This document shows, piece by piece, positions 54,264-63,462 of a stretch of 64,000 nucleotides of DNA (positions within the stretch are counted from its first letter, which is position 1; each line of letters opens with the position of its first letter). Location of the stretch: assembly GCA_017522065.1 (NCBI GenBank), contig JAFXAD010000024.1, positions 98,003 to 162,002 of the forward strand, written 5' to 3'. Both the position numbers and the translations under genes were made by a program. A model generated the notes under the pieces. That model was not told where the DNA came from and did not search any database. It saw only the letters and a list, made by a program, of their open reading frames with translations. The DNA comes from Bacteroidales bacterium (GTDB lineage: Bacteria > Bacteroidota > Bacteroidia > Bacteroidales > P3).

Positions 54264-55463
54264 TTAGTCTACAATATTAAGTTTGTACCCCAATTCGTCG
54301 AGACACCATACCAGCGGGTCGAGGACTCGGAACGGGTTCAAGTTTCCGATGGCACCATCTACCGGCTCGTCGCCAAGTGGCGATGTGCCGAAGAACTTGA
54401 AGTCGGTGAAATTGTTGGATACGTTGTTGATGAAGTTGTTGCCTTTTGCTTCCATGCATTCCTCACGAAGGAATGAGACAATGCCCGCATGAACCTGATC
54501 AAAATCGGAACGTTTGACACCATTAGCACCCTTCTGCTTGAAAAAGCTGTCGACACGATTTTTGCCAATACCCGGAACATCCTGCATATTGAAAACAGAT
54601 GCATTGTTGTAGATGCGATCGAACTTGTTGAGTACAATGGCCATGGGTTTTTTAAGTATACTGGCATTGGCTTTGCCCTCGTCGCTTTGACAATACTGTA
54701 TGATGTTGTTTGGCACAAAACCGAAGTCGGGATTATGTATCTTAAAGCTTGCGTCGCTTACATTCAGTTTGTTCTTAACATCCTGAATCTGCTGCACATC
54801 AATCAGACAGATAAAGGCGTCGCTATGAACAAGGTATTTAGCATCGGGCACCATGTCGGCCACGCTATGAAAACTCTCGCCTGCATTGTCGTAGAAAACA
54901 AGGAAAACACTGGGTTGGCCCTTCTGACACATTTCGAAGATGAAGGGAGGACGTTTCTTTCCCTCACGGCGTTCGGTAGGCTGTGGTGTCACTTTGTCGC
55001 GATAGATTGGACCATACAGTTCCTCATTATAGCGATATTGTGTGCTCTCCTCAACGGTGTCGGCAATGGACGAAGCCATCACGCCTATGTCACCCAGTTT
55101 GTAACCGTATCGCATCAGTTCTTCGATAAGGACAGATACAAACACTGTTTTTCCTGCACTTTGGGCACCGATTATAGATATGATTTTGCCCCCCTCCTCG
55201 ACCATGTGGGCGGGAACCTGGCTATGGCAATGGGGACAGATCACCTTGTAGGTCTTCTGATGACATTCCGGACAGATGCCATATTCCGGAGCACCAAAAA
55301 GTTTCTTTTTGGCTGGAACTACAGGGTGGAGGATGCGGTCCTCGCCAAGCAGTTCGCTGAGGCGATCGTCGCGTCTGGATACACAGTCGGGGTTTGAGCA
55401 GCGAAAGAGAATGTCTTTCAGTTCGAAAGGTGTATAGCAATGGGGGCAGATACGTTGAGCCAT
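54264..55463 (-). CDS. Soluble zinc-ribbon TRAFAC-type GTPase (double-GTPase-like)
   Basis: 399 aa. Two N-terminal zinc ribbons (CPHC 6-9 with CSNPDC 22-27; CPEC 64-67 with CPHC 76-79) precede a GTPase domain: Walker A GAQSAGKT (99-106), YDNAGESF (191-198) as G3, and NKFD (279-282) as a clear G4. No TM segment is present. It shares its ribbon-plus-GTPase layout with the membrane GTPase encoded two genes later, so the locus has a soluble and an anchored version. The start lies 17 bp after the stop of the preceding gene. I infer a GTP-dependent switch in the assembly. Confidence 0.82.
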   Translation of the reverse strand: MAQRICPHCYTPFELKDILFRCSNPDCVSRRDDRLSELLGEDRILHPVVPAKKKLFGAPEYGICPECHQKTYKVICPHCHSQVPAHMVEEGGKIISIIGAQSAGKTVFVSVLIEELMRYGYKLGDIGVMASSIADTVEESTQYRYNEELYGPIYRDKVTPQPTERREGKKRPPFIFEMCQKGQPSVFLVFYDNAGESFHSVADMVPDAKYLVHSDAFICLIDVQQIQDVKNKLNVSDASFKIHNPDFGFVPNNIIQYCQSDEGKANASILKKPMAIVLNKFDRIYNNASVFNMQDVPGIGKNRVDSFFKQKGANGVKRSDFDQVHAGIVSFLREECMEAKGNNFINNVSNNFTDFKFFGTSPLGDEPVDGAIGNLNPFRVLDPLVWCLDELGYKLNIVD

Positions 55464-55480
55464 AGATGTATGTGTTTGAG

Positions 55481-57547
55481 TTATTTTATACTTTTGAATT
55501 CTGGACTGATAATCAGTTTGTCGGCTTGAGACAGGTCGGCTGCAGCAACGCGGAAATAGAGTTCCTGTTTCGACTTGCGCTCATAGTTGACGACAATCTC
55601 ATAGTTTGTTCCGGGAGTGACCTGCTCGGGCAGCACGGTGGTCATAGGCTGCAATCGGTCGAGTCCTATGGGGAAAGAGCCTTCGGCAGCATAGAGCGAC
55701 AATCCTACCGGCAACTGCTCGTTGCAGCGGACCACAATCGTGTATTTGTTCTTTGCGAAGAGTCCTCCTTTGCGAATTTCGATGAAGTCGACCATGACCT
55801 TATGCAGCGAAAAAGACTTGCTTTCGAAAGAACTCTCTACCAGCGAGCCGTCGTGAAGAGCGATGATAGAGGCGACCGACAACTCGGCCGTCGACGTGTT
55901 GGACGGGAGCGAGTAGGTAGCGTTGTTTTGCGGATGGTCGGCCACAAAGATGTCGTATTGCTGCTGGTTGCCACTGTCCGGCTTGACACGAATGCGCACA
56001 CCATCAATACCGTTCCAATCCCACCGCAGCATAGCGCTGGTGTCGCTGCAATCCATAGCAACCCCTTGCGGAGGGAGCACTGAGACTACCGAGACTTGGT
56101 TGCCCGCACAGCACACACCGTTGTCCTCTACCACTGGCAGATAGAAGCGCTGTCCACTGAAGTCCTTTACCACCGTCATGCTGTCGCCGACGGGCCTAAG
56201 AGCCTGTGCCGTCAACGCCGAAATGTCGACAACATCGCCCTTAGAGTACGGGAAAACCTTGTCCGCGACATAGATGCGCAGCAAACCCGTGCCAGGATTG
56301 GTCCACCGAATACGAGCCTCGTTGGTAAGGTTTTCTACCGCGAGCGATGCCGGCAGTGGAACACGGCCATTGCGTGGAACCGCAGGAGCCTGCGCCGTAG
56401 CTGAAACGGAAGACATAGGCTCTGAAGCCACTGACGTTGACTGCACAGGTGGAGCGGCAACAGGTGCAAAACCGTCTGCATTCCCAGAACTCATGCGCAA
56501 CTGGGCGAAGACTGCATTCCATACCGAGCGCTCCGATTCAGGGGTGACATTGATAACCACCGAAAAACGCGTCTTGAAGACATCGACAAAATAGTCGGTA
56601 GCCACTTCGCCTTGCAATATGACATCGATGGCAGCGGGTTGCCCGCCATTGTTGTAGACCAGGTTTTCAACCTCACTGAGGGTTACGCGAGCATCGTCGC
56701 ACTGAACCAGCCTGTTCTTGAGCTGAGTCATGAAAATCTGGTATTCAAAATCGACCCCCAGGTCAAGACGCACCGTTCCCTGAACGATAGGCATTCCCGA
56801 ATCGAGCACCTTGCGGGCTTCCTTCATAAGCACCTCGTTGTTGGAACTGCGATTGATTGCCAACCCAGGATTATTCATGCAAATCTGTTCATAGATGAAG
56901 TCGGCACAAACGCGGTAGCGCGGGTCCTGCCCTACTCCTGTAACGGTATGAGACCATGCTACCGGCGAACTCTTCGACGGGACGTAACTAACTGTCATTT
57001 CGTTGCCCGAACCGAACACGAGCAGTTTACCTCTATCGTTGTTAGACAGCGTGTTGAATAAGCATACATTGTACAGACCTATTGCTGCCACATTGGAATA
57101 GCCGGAGCCTTCAAACATGTCGCACACCATATCGGCCTCCGCCTTCGAGACATCGTTGGCAAAGTCGAGATAGAGCGGGAATGCGGTACGGTTGGCATCG
57201 ATTGAACTGTCTGGAGACGAGATACATTTCTCGAGAAAAAGCGAGAAATAATGTTCCAAACCCACACGTAGCAGGTGCGCTGCAGGCAGACGGCTGTTAT
57301 CCCACGCGAACGATGCGTCGGCATCGGCCAGAAGGCCGAAATAGTCAGCAAAAGCATTTTCGTCATGCTCCACGGCTCTGTCGGCAGCATATTGTCCCAT
57401 CAGCAGCCTGTCTCCATTGAGATAGAATGCCAGCGGGATTGCGGCGGATTTATCGTCAAAGAGGTACTCCTGGACTATGCCGTTCTCTATCTGGTAATGG
57501 AAACGCACCTTGCGACGCGACAGGCTGATGACAACACAGTAATTCAT
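55481..57547 (-). CDS. Degenerate Hsp70-like protein fused to beta-sandwich domains
   Basis: 688 aa, no signal peptide. Residues ~1-335 follow the Hsp70/actin order: an N-terminal strand pair lacking the DxGTT/S phosphate loop (MNYCVVISLSRRKVRF), LNGDRLLMGQYAADRA (like the NGDxxVGxxA region), a degenerate phosphate-2 (LLVFGSGNEMTVS, 176-187), LMKEARKVLDSG, and an adenosine-site-like VILQGEVATDYFVDVFKTRF (309-328). The catalytic residues look lost, so it may be a pseudo-ATPase. A Pro/Ala/Ser linker (~358-398) leads to two fibronectin-III-like domains (~400-590) and a final beta domain. Its place inside the operon suggests a structural or adaptor role. Confidence 0.65.
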   Translation of the reverse strand: MNYCVVISLSRRKVRFHYQIENGIVQEYLFDDKSAAIPLAFYLNGDRLLMGQYAADRAVEHDENAFADYFGLLADADASFAWDNSRLPAAHLLRVGLEHYFSLFLEKCISSPDSSIDANRTAFPLYLDFANDVSKAEADMVCDMFEGSGYSNVAAIGLYNVCLFNTLSNNDRGKLLVFGSGNEMTVSYVPSKSSPVAWSHTVTGVGQDPRYRVCADFIYEQICMNNPGLAINRSSNNEVLMKEARKVLDSGMPIVQGTVRLDLGVDFEYQIFMTQLKNRLVQCDDARVTLSEVENLVYNNGGQPAAIDVILQGEVATDYFVDVFKTRFSVVINVTPESERSVWNAVFAQLRMSSGNADGFAPVAAPPVQSTSVASEPMSSVSATAQAPAVPRNGRVPLPASLAVENLTNEARIRWTNPGTGLLRIYVADKVFPYSKGDVVDISALTAQALRPVGDSMTVVKDFSGQRFYLPVVEDNGVCCAGNQVSVVSVLPPQGVAMDCSDTSAMLRWDWNGIDGVRIRVKPDSGNQQQYDIFVADHPQNNATYSLPSNTSTAELSVASIIALHDGSLVESSFESKSFSLHKVMVDFIEIRKGGLFAKNKYTIVVRCNEQLPVGLSLYAAEGSFPIGLDRLQPMTTVLPEQVTPGTNYEIVVNYERKSKQELYFRVAAADLSQADKLIISPEFKSIK

Positions 57548-57552
57548 GATAT

Positions 57553-57578
57553 AGTTTAAAGTTTAAAGTTTAAAGTTT
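57553..57578. repeat. GTTTAAA heptamer tract
   Basis: Four units of AGTTTAA(A) lie directly upstream of the Hsp70-like gene, in the 105-bp gap of the seven-gene locus. The remaining gap is AT-rich without a clear promoter. Confidence 0.65.
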
Positions 57579-57652
57579 ATTAATCGCAGATTTTGAGAAT
57601 AATAAATAACTTTATCGTTACAACTTGTTATTAAATCATTACGTAGTTGGAA

Positions 57653-60600
57653 TTATCGGCTAAGACAGGGCATCAGATATTTGTCGTAGAACTTCATACC
57701 CTCAAGGATGATGATGGGAGCCACAAAGTCGAAAGGTTCTTTGGTGTTCTTGCTCTTGTTGACCTTAGCGGCATAGTACTCAGGCAGGTTGGTGATGAAG
57801 TCGTTAATATTCATATTGTTGAATCCATTCATAAACTCCTGCTGAGTCATCTTGAGTCCGAAGAGGGTCGAAGTGAACTGGTAGAAAGTACCTGCAAACT
57901 CCATAAATTTGGGACAGGGAGGCATACCCGGCTGTGGCATGTACATAAAGTATGAGCCGAGATACTGCATCATTTCGGGAGTGATACTGTTTGTGGCCGG
58001 AAGCGGAACAGGTTGTCCGTTCTGGATAGCTACAAATCCATCTTCTCCAAGTATTTCTATAGCCTCTTCATTTTGGGGCACAAGAAGTTTCTTTGCTGTG
58101 GAAGCAAGTCCTTTCGAGACCTCGTACTTCACATTGTCATCGTCACCCTGGTTAGTGGGGTTGATTTTAGGCGGTCCGAAAAGGAACTGCTGGGCAACAG
58201 CGAGGCCACCCATACCGTTGATGAACTGCTGCTGGAAATAGTTGTTGGCCGACGATGGGTCGACAGCGGGCAGCCAATCGAAAATGCGGGCTCCCTTGCC
58301 GGCAAAGACCACGTTAACCTGAGGTGTCCATGCGGCACCATTGAAGGTGATGTTGTTGCGCTCGGTCGAACTGCGGAGCGAGTTGATCATCTTGTAGGTC
58401 AGCTGACCGGCGTAGTAGAGGATAAGACCAGTCACGTAGGCATTGACGCTCATTATTTCAGGGCAACTGGTGCTGAGCATCGAGTAAAAACTGTTGAACT
58501 CCTCAGGGGTGTTGAGTCGGTCGAGAATCTGGTCGAAATAGTAGGGTGCCATTTCGGGTGTGAACTTGACGGGTTCGACATTGAGCCCCTGAACGCGGTA
58601 GTTGTGCTGGTTACAAACGTTGACAAGCACATCCTTAATATTCTTCGAATTGCGTGTTGCGCGACTAACACGTTGTGCGGCAAAACGAATAGAGTTCTGT
58701 TTGACAAGAGCCAGACAGTTCTGTCCGTCTTTGGGATTACGCATCTGGCAGAGTACCGATATGTCGGTTGTTGATCCTCCGACATCGAAACAGAGTGTAA
58801 GAGAGTTGACATCGTTGTTGACGTCGCTATTGGCGATGAAGTTGGCCACAGCACGGCTCTCGGTCATACTGTCGGGTGTTTCTCCCGCTCCACTGTCGCC
58901 ACCGAAGGGATTGTCACCCTGAGTGTCTCCCATTACTCTGAAATTGAATGTCGGTATGCCTGCATCGATATTGATATTAACCGTCTGAGGAGCCTCATTC
59001 TGGTTGCCCCATCCACCCCCGACGGGTTGAGGTTGGGCGGCAGGCGGTGTGGCGGTTGCGCCCCATCCACCGGCAACAGGCTGCTGTCCACCAGCAGGAG
59101 CACCCCATGGCGATGTCTGTTGCATGGGCTGACCCGCAGGAGCGCCCCATGGCGACGGCTGCTGCCCGCCTAAGGCTGCCGTATTGCCTCCGGCATTGCC
59201 CCATCCATTTGTGAATAGATTGGCTCCGTTGGAGTCGACATCGACGTTGCCACCAGCAACATTCAGAGTGGTTCCGCCTACAATGGGATTGACATCCACC
59301 AGACTACTCCAAATACCCTTATAGGTATTAATCATATTCTTCGACATTGACGACGGATACGACCAGTTGAGAATAACCGGTATTACTCCCTCTTCGAACA
59401 ACTGGGCATAGATATGAAGGAGCAACGAGCCGAGATAGGCCTTCTTGTATGCATTTTCGATAGCATTCTCCGACCACTTCATATCGTACACTATCTCGGC
59501 CGAGCCGCTGCGACGATAGAAGAGCTTGTAGCGGTTTTCGGTAACGCCCTCGATAGGCAGATGCTTCTCGAAGCATGGGAAACCACCGGTAACAGCCTGG
59601 CCTATTATCATATCGCGAGTACTGTTGCGTCCATCTTCGGGCAGACGTTTGCTGTCGTGAATCGTAAGCAAGCTCTTGATCGAATTGCTACCTATCTCTT
59701 CGTTTTGGAAGAAGAAGATTTCATCCTCCATTGCCGGTTGGATGTTGTTGTTCTTCTTGTCGGAATTGAAGAGGGAAATACGTTTATTGGTGAGCTTCAG
59801 ACCTTTGGCCATAGTGGAGTCGCTATTGCCGTGTACGCGGTATGCCACCGATGTGTTGGTCGAGCCGAAGTCGATACCCAGCGTTGCAGGACGAAGGTCC
59901 TTAGTGTCGCGCAGAAGGTCACTGGGAAGTCCGGGGAGGTTTCCTCCCGTGGAGTTGTATCGCAGGATGGCGTAACCGCTCTCCTGGTCGGCAGTCATCA
60001 GGCGGATGCCTTTGAAAGGATGCGAGCTCTCGTAAATCTCGTATTTATATTGGTTGTCGGAGACGCGCATATCGGAAACGACATGCAGCTTGACTTTCAG
60101 GCGGTCTTCGAACTTAGTGGGAACAGCCACTTTGCCTTCTTTGGCCAAATAGATTGGATTGGGCAGTTCGACATTGGGATTGGACGACGAGGGCATGGGG
60201 CCATCCATAAAGATGGGGAAGCGTGCGTCGTCCATGTCGCCAACAAAGGGCGTTGCGCGGAAGCGGCATTGCGACGAGGCGGTATTGTGCGGCATTTCGC
60301 TATAGAGAAAATAGCGGTTCCACTGCTTGCTGATAAAGTTTGGCCAAATGAGGATATCATGTCCCTGTATGGCATTGGGAACGGCGGTATAAACCTTCTC
60401 GATAGGCTGCGCTTCACCGTCGACCGAGACGAGCGAAAGCTTCACTTTCAGGTTGTGAGTCTCGACCATCGGGTCGAACACCGCCGTAAGGCGCGACTGC
60501 ACATCAGTATCGGGATTGATACCCACGAGGGCATCGACATTGTTGCCAAACACGTTGAGACCCAGAGGGCTCAGCGGCAGGGTGAAATAGTAATACGTAC

Positions 60601-61699
60601 CCGGCATCGCCTGCACTTCGGCACGCATCAGCGACACTGCGTTGTTACGCAAGAAATTTGGATCCTTCGAAGCCTCGTTGCCGTAATGTACACCGGCGAT
60701 GACGGCACCGTCGTCGAGCAGAAGTTTGCGGGGATCGAAGGGAATTCCGTTTTCAAGTATGCCGTTCATGATGATACCATTCGAGCCGTACATCTGGGTC
60801 GAATAGTTGAAGAGCACGCGGAAAGCACTCTGGCTGAAGCAGCTGACCTGCGGAACGCTGGCACTGTCGAGCTTCATTCCGTTAGCGGCAGCGTATTGCT
60901 CCATCTCCTCTTTCCATCGCTGCAGATTGTTGGTTACATTGACAGGATCCATTCGGATATCATCAGGCAGGCCGGCATACATCTTGACGAATTCGGGCAG
61001 CGAGCGGTTGAGTATATGCTTCACGTAGCCATACAGTTGCTGCAGCTGTTCCTGGTTCATCTTCGATTTGAGGGGATCGGTGAACTTCTTGGTGTTCACA
61101 TCGATAAAGGGCTGATGGTCGGCATTGTCCTCCACGCGGTAGGCCACGGAGGTGAAGAGGAGACTTTCGGGCGAAGTGCCACCAACAACCTTGCCACGAT
61201 ACTTGACAACGTTGATGTAAGGTATCTTCTTCTCGTTCTCGGCCACATCCTGGTCGCACCAGAGGGGGCGACGTTCGAAGAGCATGTTGCCGAAAGCGCC
61301 CTTAGGCTCATAGATGTTGGCCGTTTCGCCAATGGGGAGATGGTCAGAATATTCGAGCGAAATGCGTTCAGCCTCGACATGAGCATAGTCGATGGCGATG
61401 CAAGCGATGAAGCCCCGCCATTCGTCGACAAGTTGCTTGTAGAACTTCAGTAGACCGTCATCAACCTTGTCGGCCTCGTTGACGTAGTCGATAGCCAGCT
61501 TGAAGAGGTTGGCGCGAGCGAAAATCGTGGGCATACCCGACACAATGGTTCCCATGTTGTCGTCGCCGAGAGCCGGGGTTACGATGTCACGTGTGAAGGT
61601 GTTTATTTGCTGTCCGATGTCATTCCAGATGGCCTGGTTGCCGTTAGGGATGGAACGCGATTTGACCTTGATTACTAAAGGGGTTAGATTGTCTGCCAT
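57653..61699 (-). CDS. Large protein with a split actin/Hsp70-type ATPase domain
   Basis: 1348 aa, no signal peptide or TM. The first ~600 residues match nothing I recognise. An actin/Hsp70-like domain then begins with phosphate-1 DFGSTNTSVAYR (610-621). It is interrupted by a low-complexity Gly/Pro/Gln/Trp segment (~830-900; the unit SPWGAPAG occurs twice, plus GWG motifs), and resumes with phosphate-2 DVGGSTTDISV (972-982) and an adenosine motif FAGKGARIFDWLP (1132-1144). The nucleotide-site residues look intact, so ATP binding is likely. It starts 12 bp after the tubulin-like gene. A filament- or scaffold-forming role is inferred. Confidence 0.75.
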   Translation of the reverse strand: MADNLTPLVIKVKSRSIPNGNQAIWNDIGQQINTFTRDIVTPALGDDNMGTIVSGMPTIFARANLFKLAIDYVNEADKVDDGLLKFYKQLVDEWRGFIACIAIDYAHVEAERISLEYSDHLPIGETANIYEPKGAFGNMLFERRPLWCDQDVAENEKKIPYINVVKYRGKVVGGTSPESLLFTSVAYRVEDNADHQPFIDVNTKKFTDPLKSKMNQEQLQQLYGYVKHILNRSLPEFVKMYAGLPDDIRMDPVNVTNNLQRWKEEMEQYAAANGMKLDSASVPQVSCFSQSAFRVLFNYSTQMYGSNGIIMNGILENGIPFDPRKLLLDDGAVIAGVHYGNEASKDPNFLRNNAVSLMRAEVQAMPGTYYYFTLPLSPLGLNVFGNNVDALVGINPDTDVQSRLTAVFDPMVETHNLKVKLSLVSVDGEAQPIEKVYTAVPNAIQGHDILIWPNFISKQWNRYFLYSEMPHNTASSQCRFRATPFVGDMDDARFPIFMDGPMPSSSNPNVELPNPIYLAKEGKVAVPTKFEDRLKVKLHVVSDMRVSDNQYKYEIYESSHPFKGIRLMTADQESGYAILRYNSTGGNLPGLPSDLLRDTKDLRPATLGIDFGSTNTSVAYRVHGNSDSTMAKGLKLTNKRISLFNSDKKNNNIQPAMEDEIFFFQNEEIGSNSIKSLLTIHDSKRLPEDGRNSTRDMIIGQAVTGGFPCFEKHLPIEGVTENRYKLFYRRSGSAEIVYDMKWSENAIENAYKKAYLGSLLLHIYAQLFEEGVIPVILNWSYPSSMSKNMINTYKGIWSSLVDVNPIVGGTTLNVAGGNVDVDSNGANLFTNGWGNAGGNTAALGGQQPSPWGAPAGQPMQQTSPWGAPAGGQQPVAGGWGATATPPAAQPQPVGGGWGNQNEAPQTVNINIDAGIPTFNFRVMGDTQGDNPFGGDSGAGETPDSMTESRAVANFIANSDVNNDVNSLTLCFDVGGSTTDISVLCQMRNPKDGQNCLALVKQNSIRFAAQRVSRATRNSKNIKDVLVNVCNQHNYRVQGLNVEPVKFTPEMAPYYFDQILDRLNTPEEFNSFYSMLSTSCPEIMSVNAYVTGLILYYAGQLTYKMINSLRSSTERNNITFNGAAWTPQVNVVFAGKGARIFDWLPAVDPSSANNYFQQQFINGMGGLAVAQQFLFGPPKINPTNQGDDDNVKYEVSKGLASTAKKLLVPQNEEAIEILGEDGFVAIQNGQPVPLPATNSITPEMMQYLGSYFMYMPQPGMPPCPKFMEFAGTFYQFTSTLFGLKMTQQEFMNGFNNMNINDFITNLPEYYAAKVNKSKNTKEPFDFVAPIIILEGMKFYDKYLMPCLSR

Positions 61700-61711
61700 A
61701 ATAACACCTCC

Positions 61712-63364
61712 TTATAAGTTAAATTGTTGAGCAATAACGATACCATTGTAGATATGGGCAAGGAATTTCTCCTTGGTAGTATTGACGTGCTGGCTGTCGG
61801 TCGGATGGCCTTGATTGACAAAGTTCTTGATATATCCGTCGAATCCGTTGGGCCACCAATGCGTCTTGTCGGGGAAAATCTCACCCACCTTCAGACGCTT
61901 GGGCGAGAGTTCGGCAAGCTGTGTCGGGAACGCCTCGGGACGGAAGATGAATTTGCCCGGTTCGACCGACTTGTTGATTTGGTATATCCAGCCAGGTACG
62001 AAGCGATCCTTGTCGTACTCGTAGGCAAACATTCGCAGATAGTTGTCGATTTCTTCCAGTTCGTCGTCCTGCAACGTGTCGTACTCCCTCACCTTCAGTT
62101 CGCGCAGCTGTGCCAGGAAGGATTTAGTTCCGCGGTCGCCACCGTTGCCGCGCGAGCCCTCATAGTAAGAGAGCGATATGTGGGCGAATGAGAAGAATGC
62201 GCCCAGTTTGTTGAGGAACTTGTCGGCATCCTGCTGTCCGACGAAGTCACGAGCCGAGAAGTTGAACGCATTGTTCTGGAGTTCGATGTCGCGGAAAAGG
62301 TACTGTATTCCTTCCGTATTGAACTCCTTGTCGGGCAGCGTGAAGAAATCGTATGCAGCACAGGCGCACATGAGCTCGACTACATGGCAAGCGTTTTTCT
62401 GGTTGGCTCCGCCAGTTGTGGTCTCTTTCTCCTTGCCGTCGTCGAGCTTAGAGGCATCTATCGGCCAACCGATATGGTACATGCGTTTGTACGTTTTCTG
62501 CACGGTCGGGTCGCCCTGATAGAACTGCATAGCAGCCTGACTGTTGAGCGGGAAGAAGTTGGAATCGGCTATCACGCCCTCCTTCTTGAGCTGGTTGTCG
62601 TCCGGTTTCTTGAACGAAAAGTATTGTGTCAGCAGCGTGCTGCCGAACTTCGTCTTGGAAAGATCCAACGTGGCCTGGTCGCGGAAGCGGATTTTGACAG
62701 CGTCGCGGAATGCAACAGGAATGATGGGGATGGACGAAGCTCCCGTGCCTCCGAACACGGAGCCGAAGACAAACACGCGGGCATTTTCGCCAGCCTGCTG
62801 GAGTTTGATAAGGAACTTTTCGAGGTTATAGTCGCTCTCGGTACGATCCTTCTCACTGCCCGATGTCAGACGGCGTGCCGACTCGATGATGGCATGGTAC
62901 ATCAGATGGCTTCCCAAGTGGGTTTGAGCACGGTAGCCATGATCGAGGTTGAAATTCTGCACGGTTTCACGCTCCAGGAAGAGGTCACTGAGATCTTCGT
63001 TCTGTCGCTTTGTAAGCTCATCGCCGTCCGCAAGGCGCGAAATGTTGCGATACGTATTCCGGGTGCTTGAATTATAGTCTGTTACGAACTTGTAGAAATT
63101 GATTTTTGCAGAGAAGAAGGTATCCGTGTTCGGCGTACCGCCTTTTGCGTCGGGATTGTCACTATGGCCTTCTGTTTTAATCTTGTTATACAGATCGATA
63201 AGTATCTGTGTGCGACCAAGATTGCCGTTGGTGCTATCGGTGTCGAGCATCATAACCTCAATGGTCTGGTTGTTGAACATGCCGATTGCACAAAGATGGA
63301 CAAACGACTCCAGGCAACGCATACCTGTGCCGCCAATGGCCAGTACGAAAAGCTTTTCGTCCAT
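61712..63364 (-). CDS. Tubulin/FtsZ-like GTPase-fold protein
   Basis: 550 aa. The N-terminus LFVLAIGGTGMRCLES (5-20) is the first glycine-rich nucleotide loop and MLDTDS (39-44) follows as in tubulin-like proteins. The tubulin signature appears as FGGTGAS (204-210) in VFVFGSVFGGTGASSIPII, preceded by a helix-strand pattern like that of FtsZ. This fits the Tubulin_2-type (tubulin-like domain-containing) family, members of which occur in multi-gene loci of unknown function. The C-terminal ~300 residues are family-specific. No membrane segment is seen. It probably binds GTP; polymerisation is unproven. Confidence 0.8.
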   Translation of the reverse strand: MDEKLFVLAIGGTGMRCLESFVHLCAIGMFNNQTIEVMMLDTDSTNGNLGRTQILIDLYNKIKTEGHSDNPDAKGGTPNTDTFFSAKINFYKFVTDYNSSTRNTYRNISRLADGDELTKRQNEDLSDLFLERETVQNFNLDHGYRAQTHLGSHLMYHAIIESARRLTSGSEKDRTESDYNLEKFLIKLQQAGENARVFVFGSVFGGTGASSIPIIPVAFRDAVKIRFRDQATLDLSKTKFGSTLLTQYFSFKKPDDNQLKKEGVIADSNFFPLNSQAAMQFYQGDPTVQKTYKRMYHIGWPIDASKLDDGKEKETTTGGANQKNACHVVELMCACAAYDFFTLPDKEFNTEGIQYLFRDIELQNNAFNFSARDFVGQQDADKFLNKLGAFFSFAHISLSYYEGSRGNGGDRGTKSFLAQLRELKVREYDTLQDDELEEIDNYLRMFAYEYDKDRFVPGWIYQINKSVEPGKFIFRPEAFPTQLAELSPKRLKVGEIFPDKTHWWPNGFDGYIKNFVNQGHPTDSQHVNTTKEKFLAHIYNGIVIAQQFNL

Positions 63365-63425
63365 TATATACGATAATTAAATGTTTATACTAAAAAAAGA
63401 AGTGTAAAGCATACAAACAGAAACA

Positions 63426-63449
63426 GCTTGGAATGGGTGCATTCCAAGC
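63426..63449 (-). other. Hairpin between the small membrane gene and the tubulin-like gene
   Basis: GCTTGGAATG (63426-63435) pairs perfectly with CATTCCAAGC (63440-63449) around a 4-nt loop. It lies 13 bp after the upstream stop. On the minus strand it is followed by TGTTTCTGTTTG, a weak T-rich tail, so it may be a partial terminator/attenuator or an mRNA processing site. Confidence 0.6.
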
Positions 63450-63462
63450 CGTTTGTCGCTGT

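Noticed and set aside
59414-61453. 679-aa + strand frame opposite the split actin-like gene
   Set aside because: It is antisense to a protein with clear actin motifs; it has no recognisable domain and no promoter.
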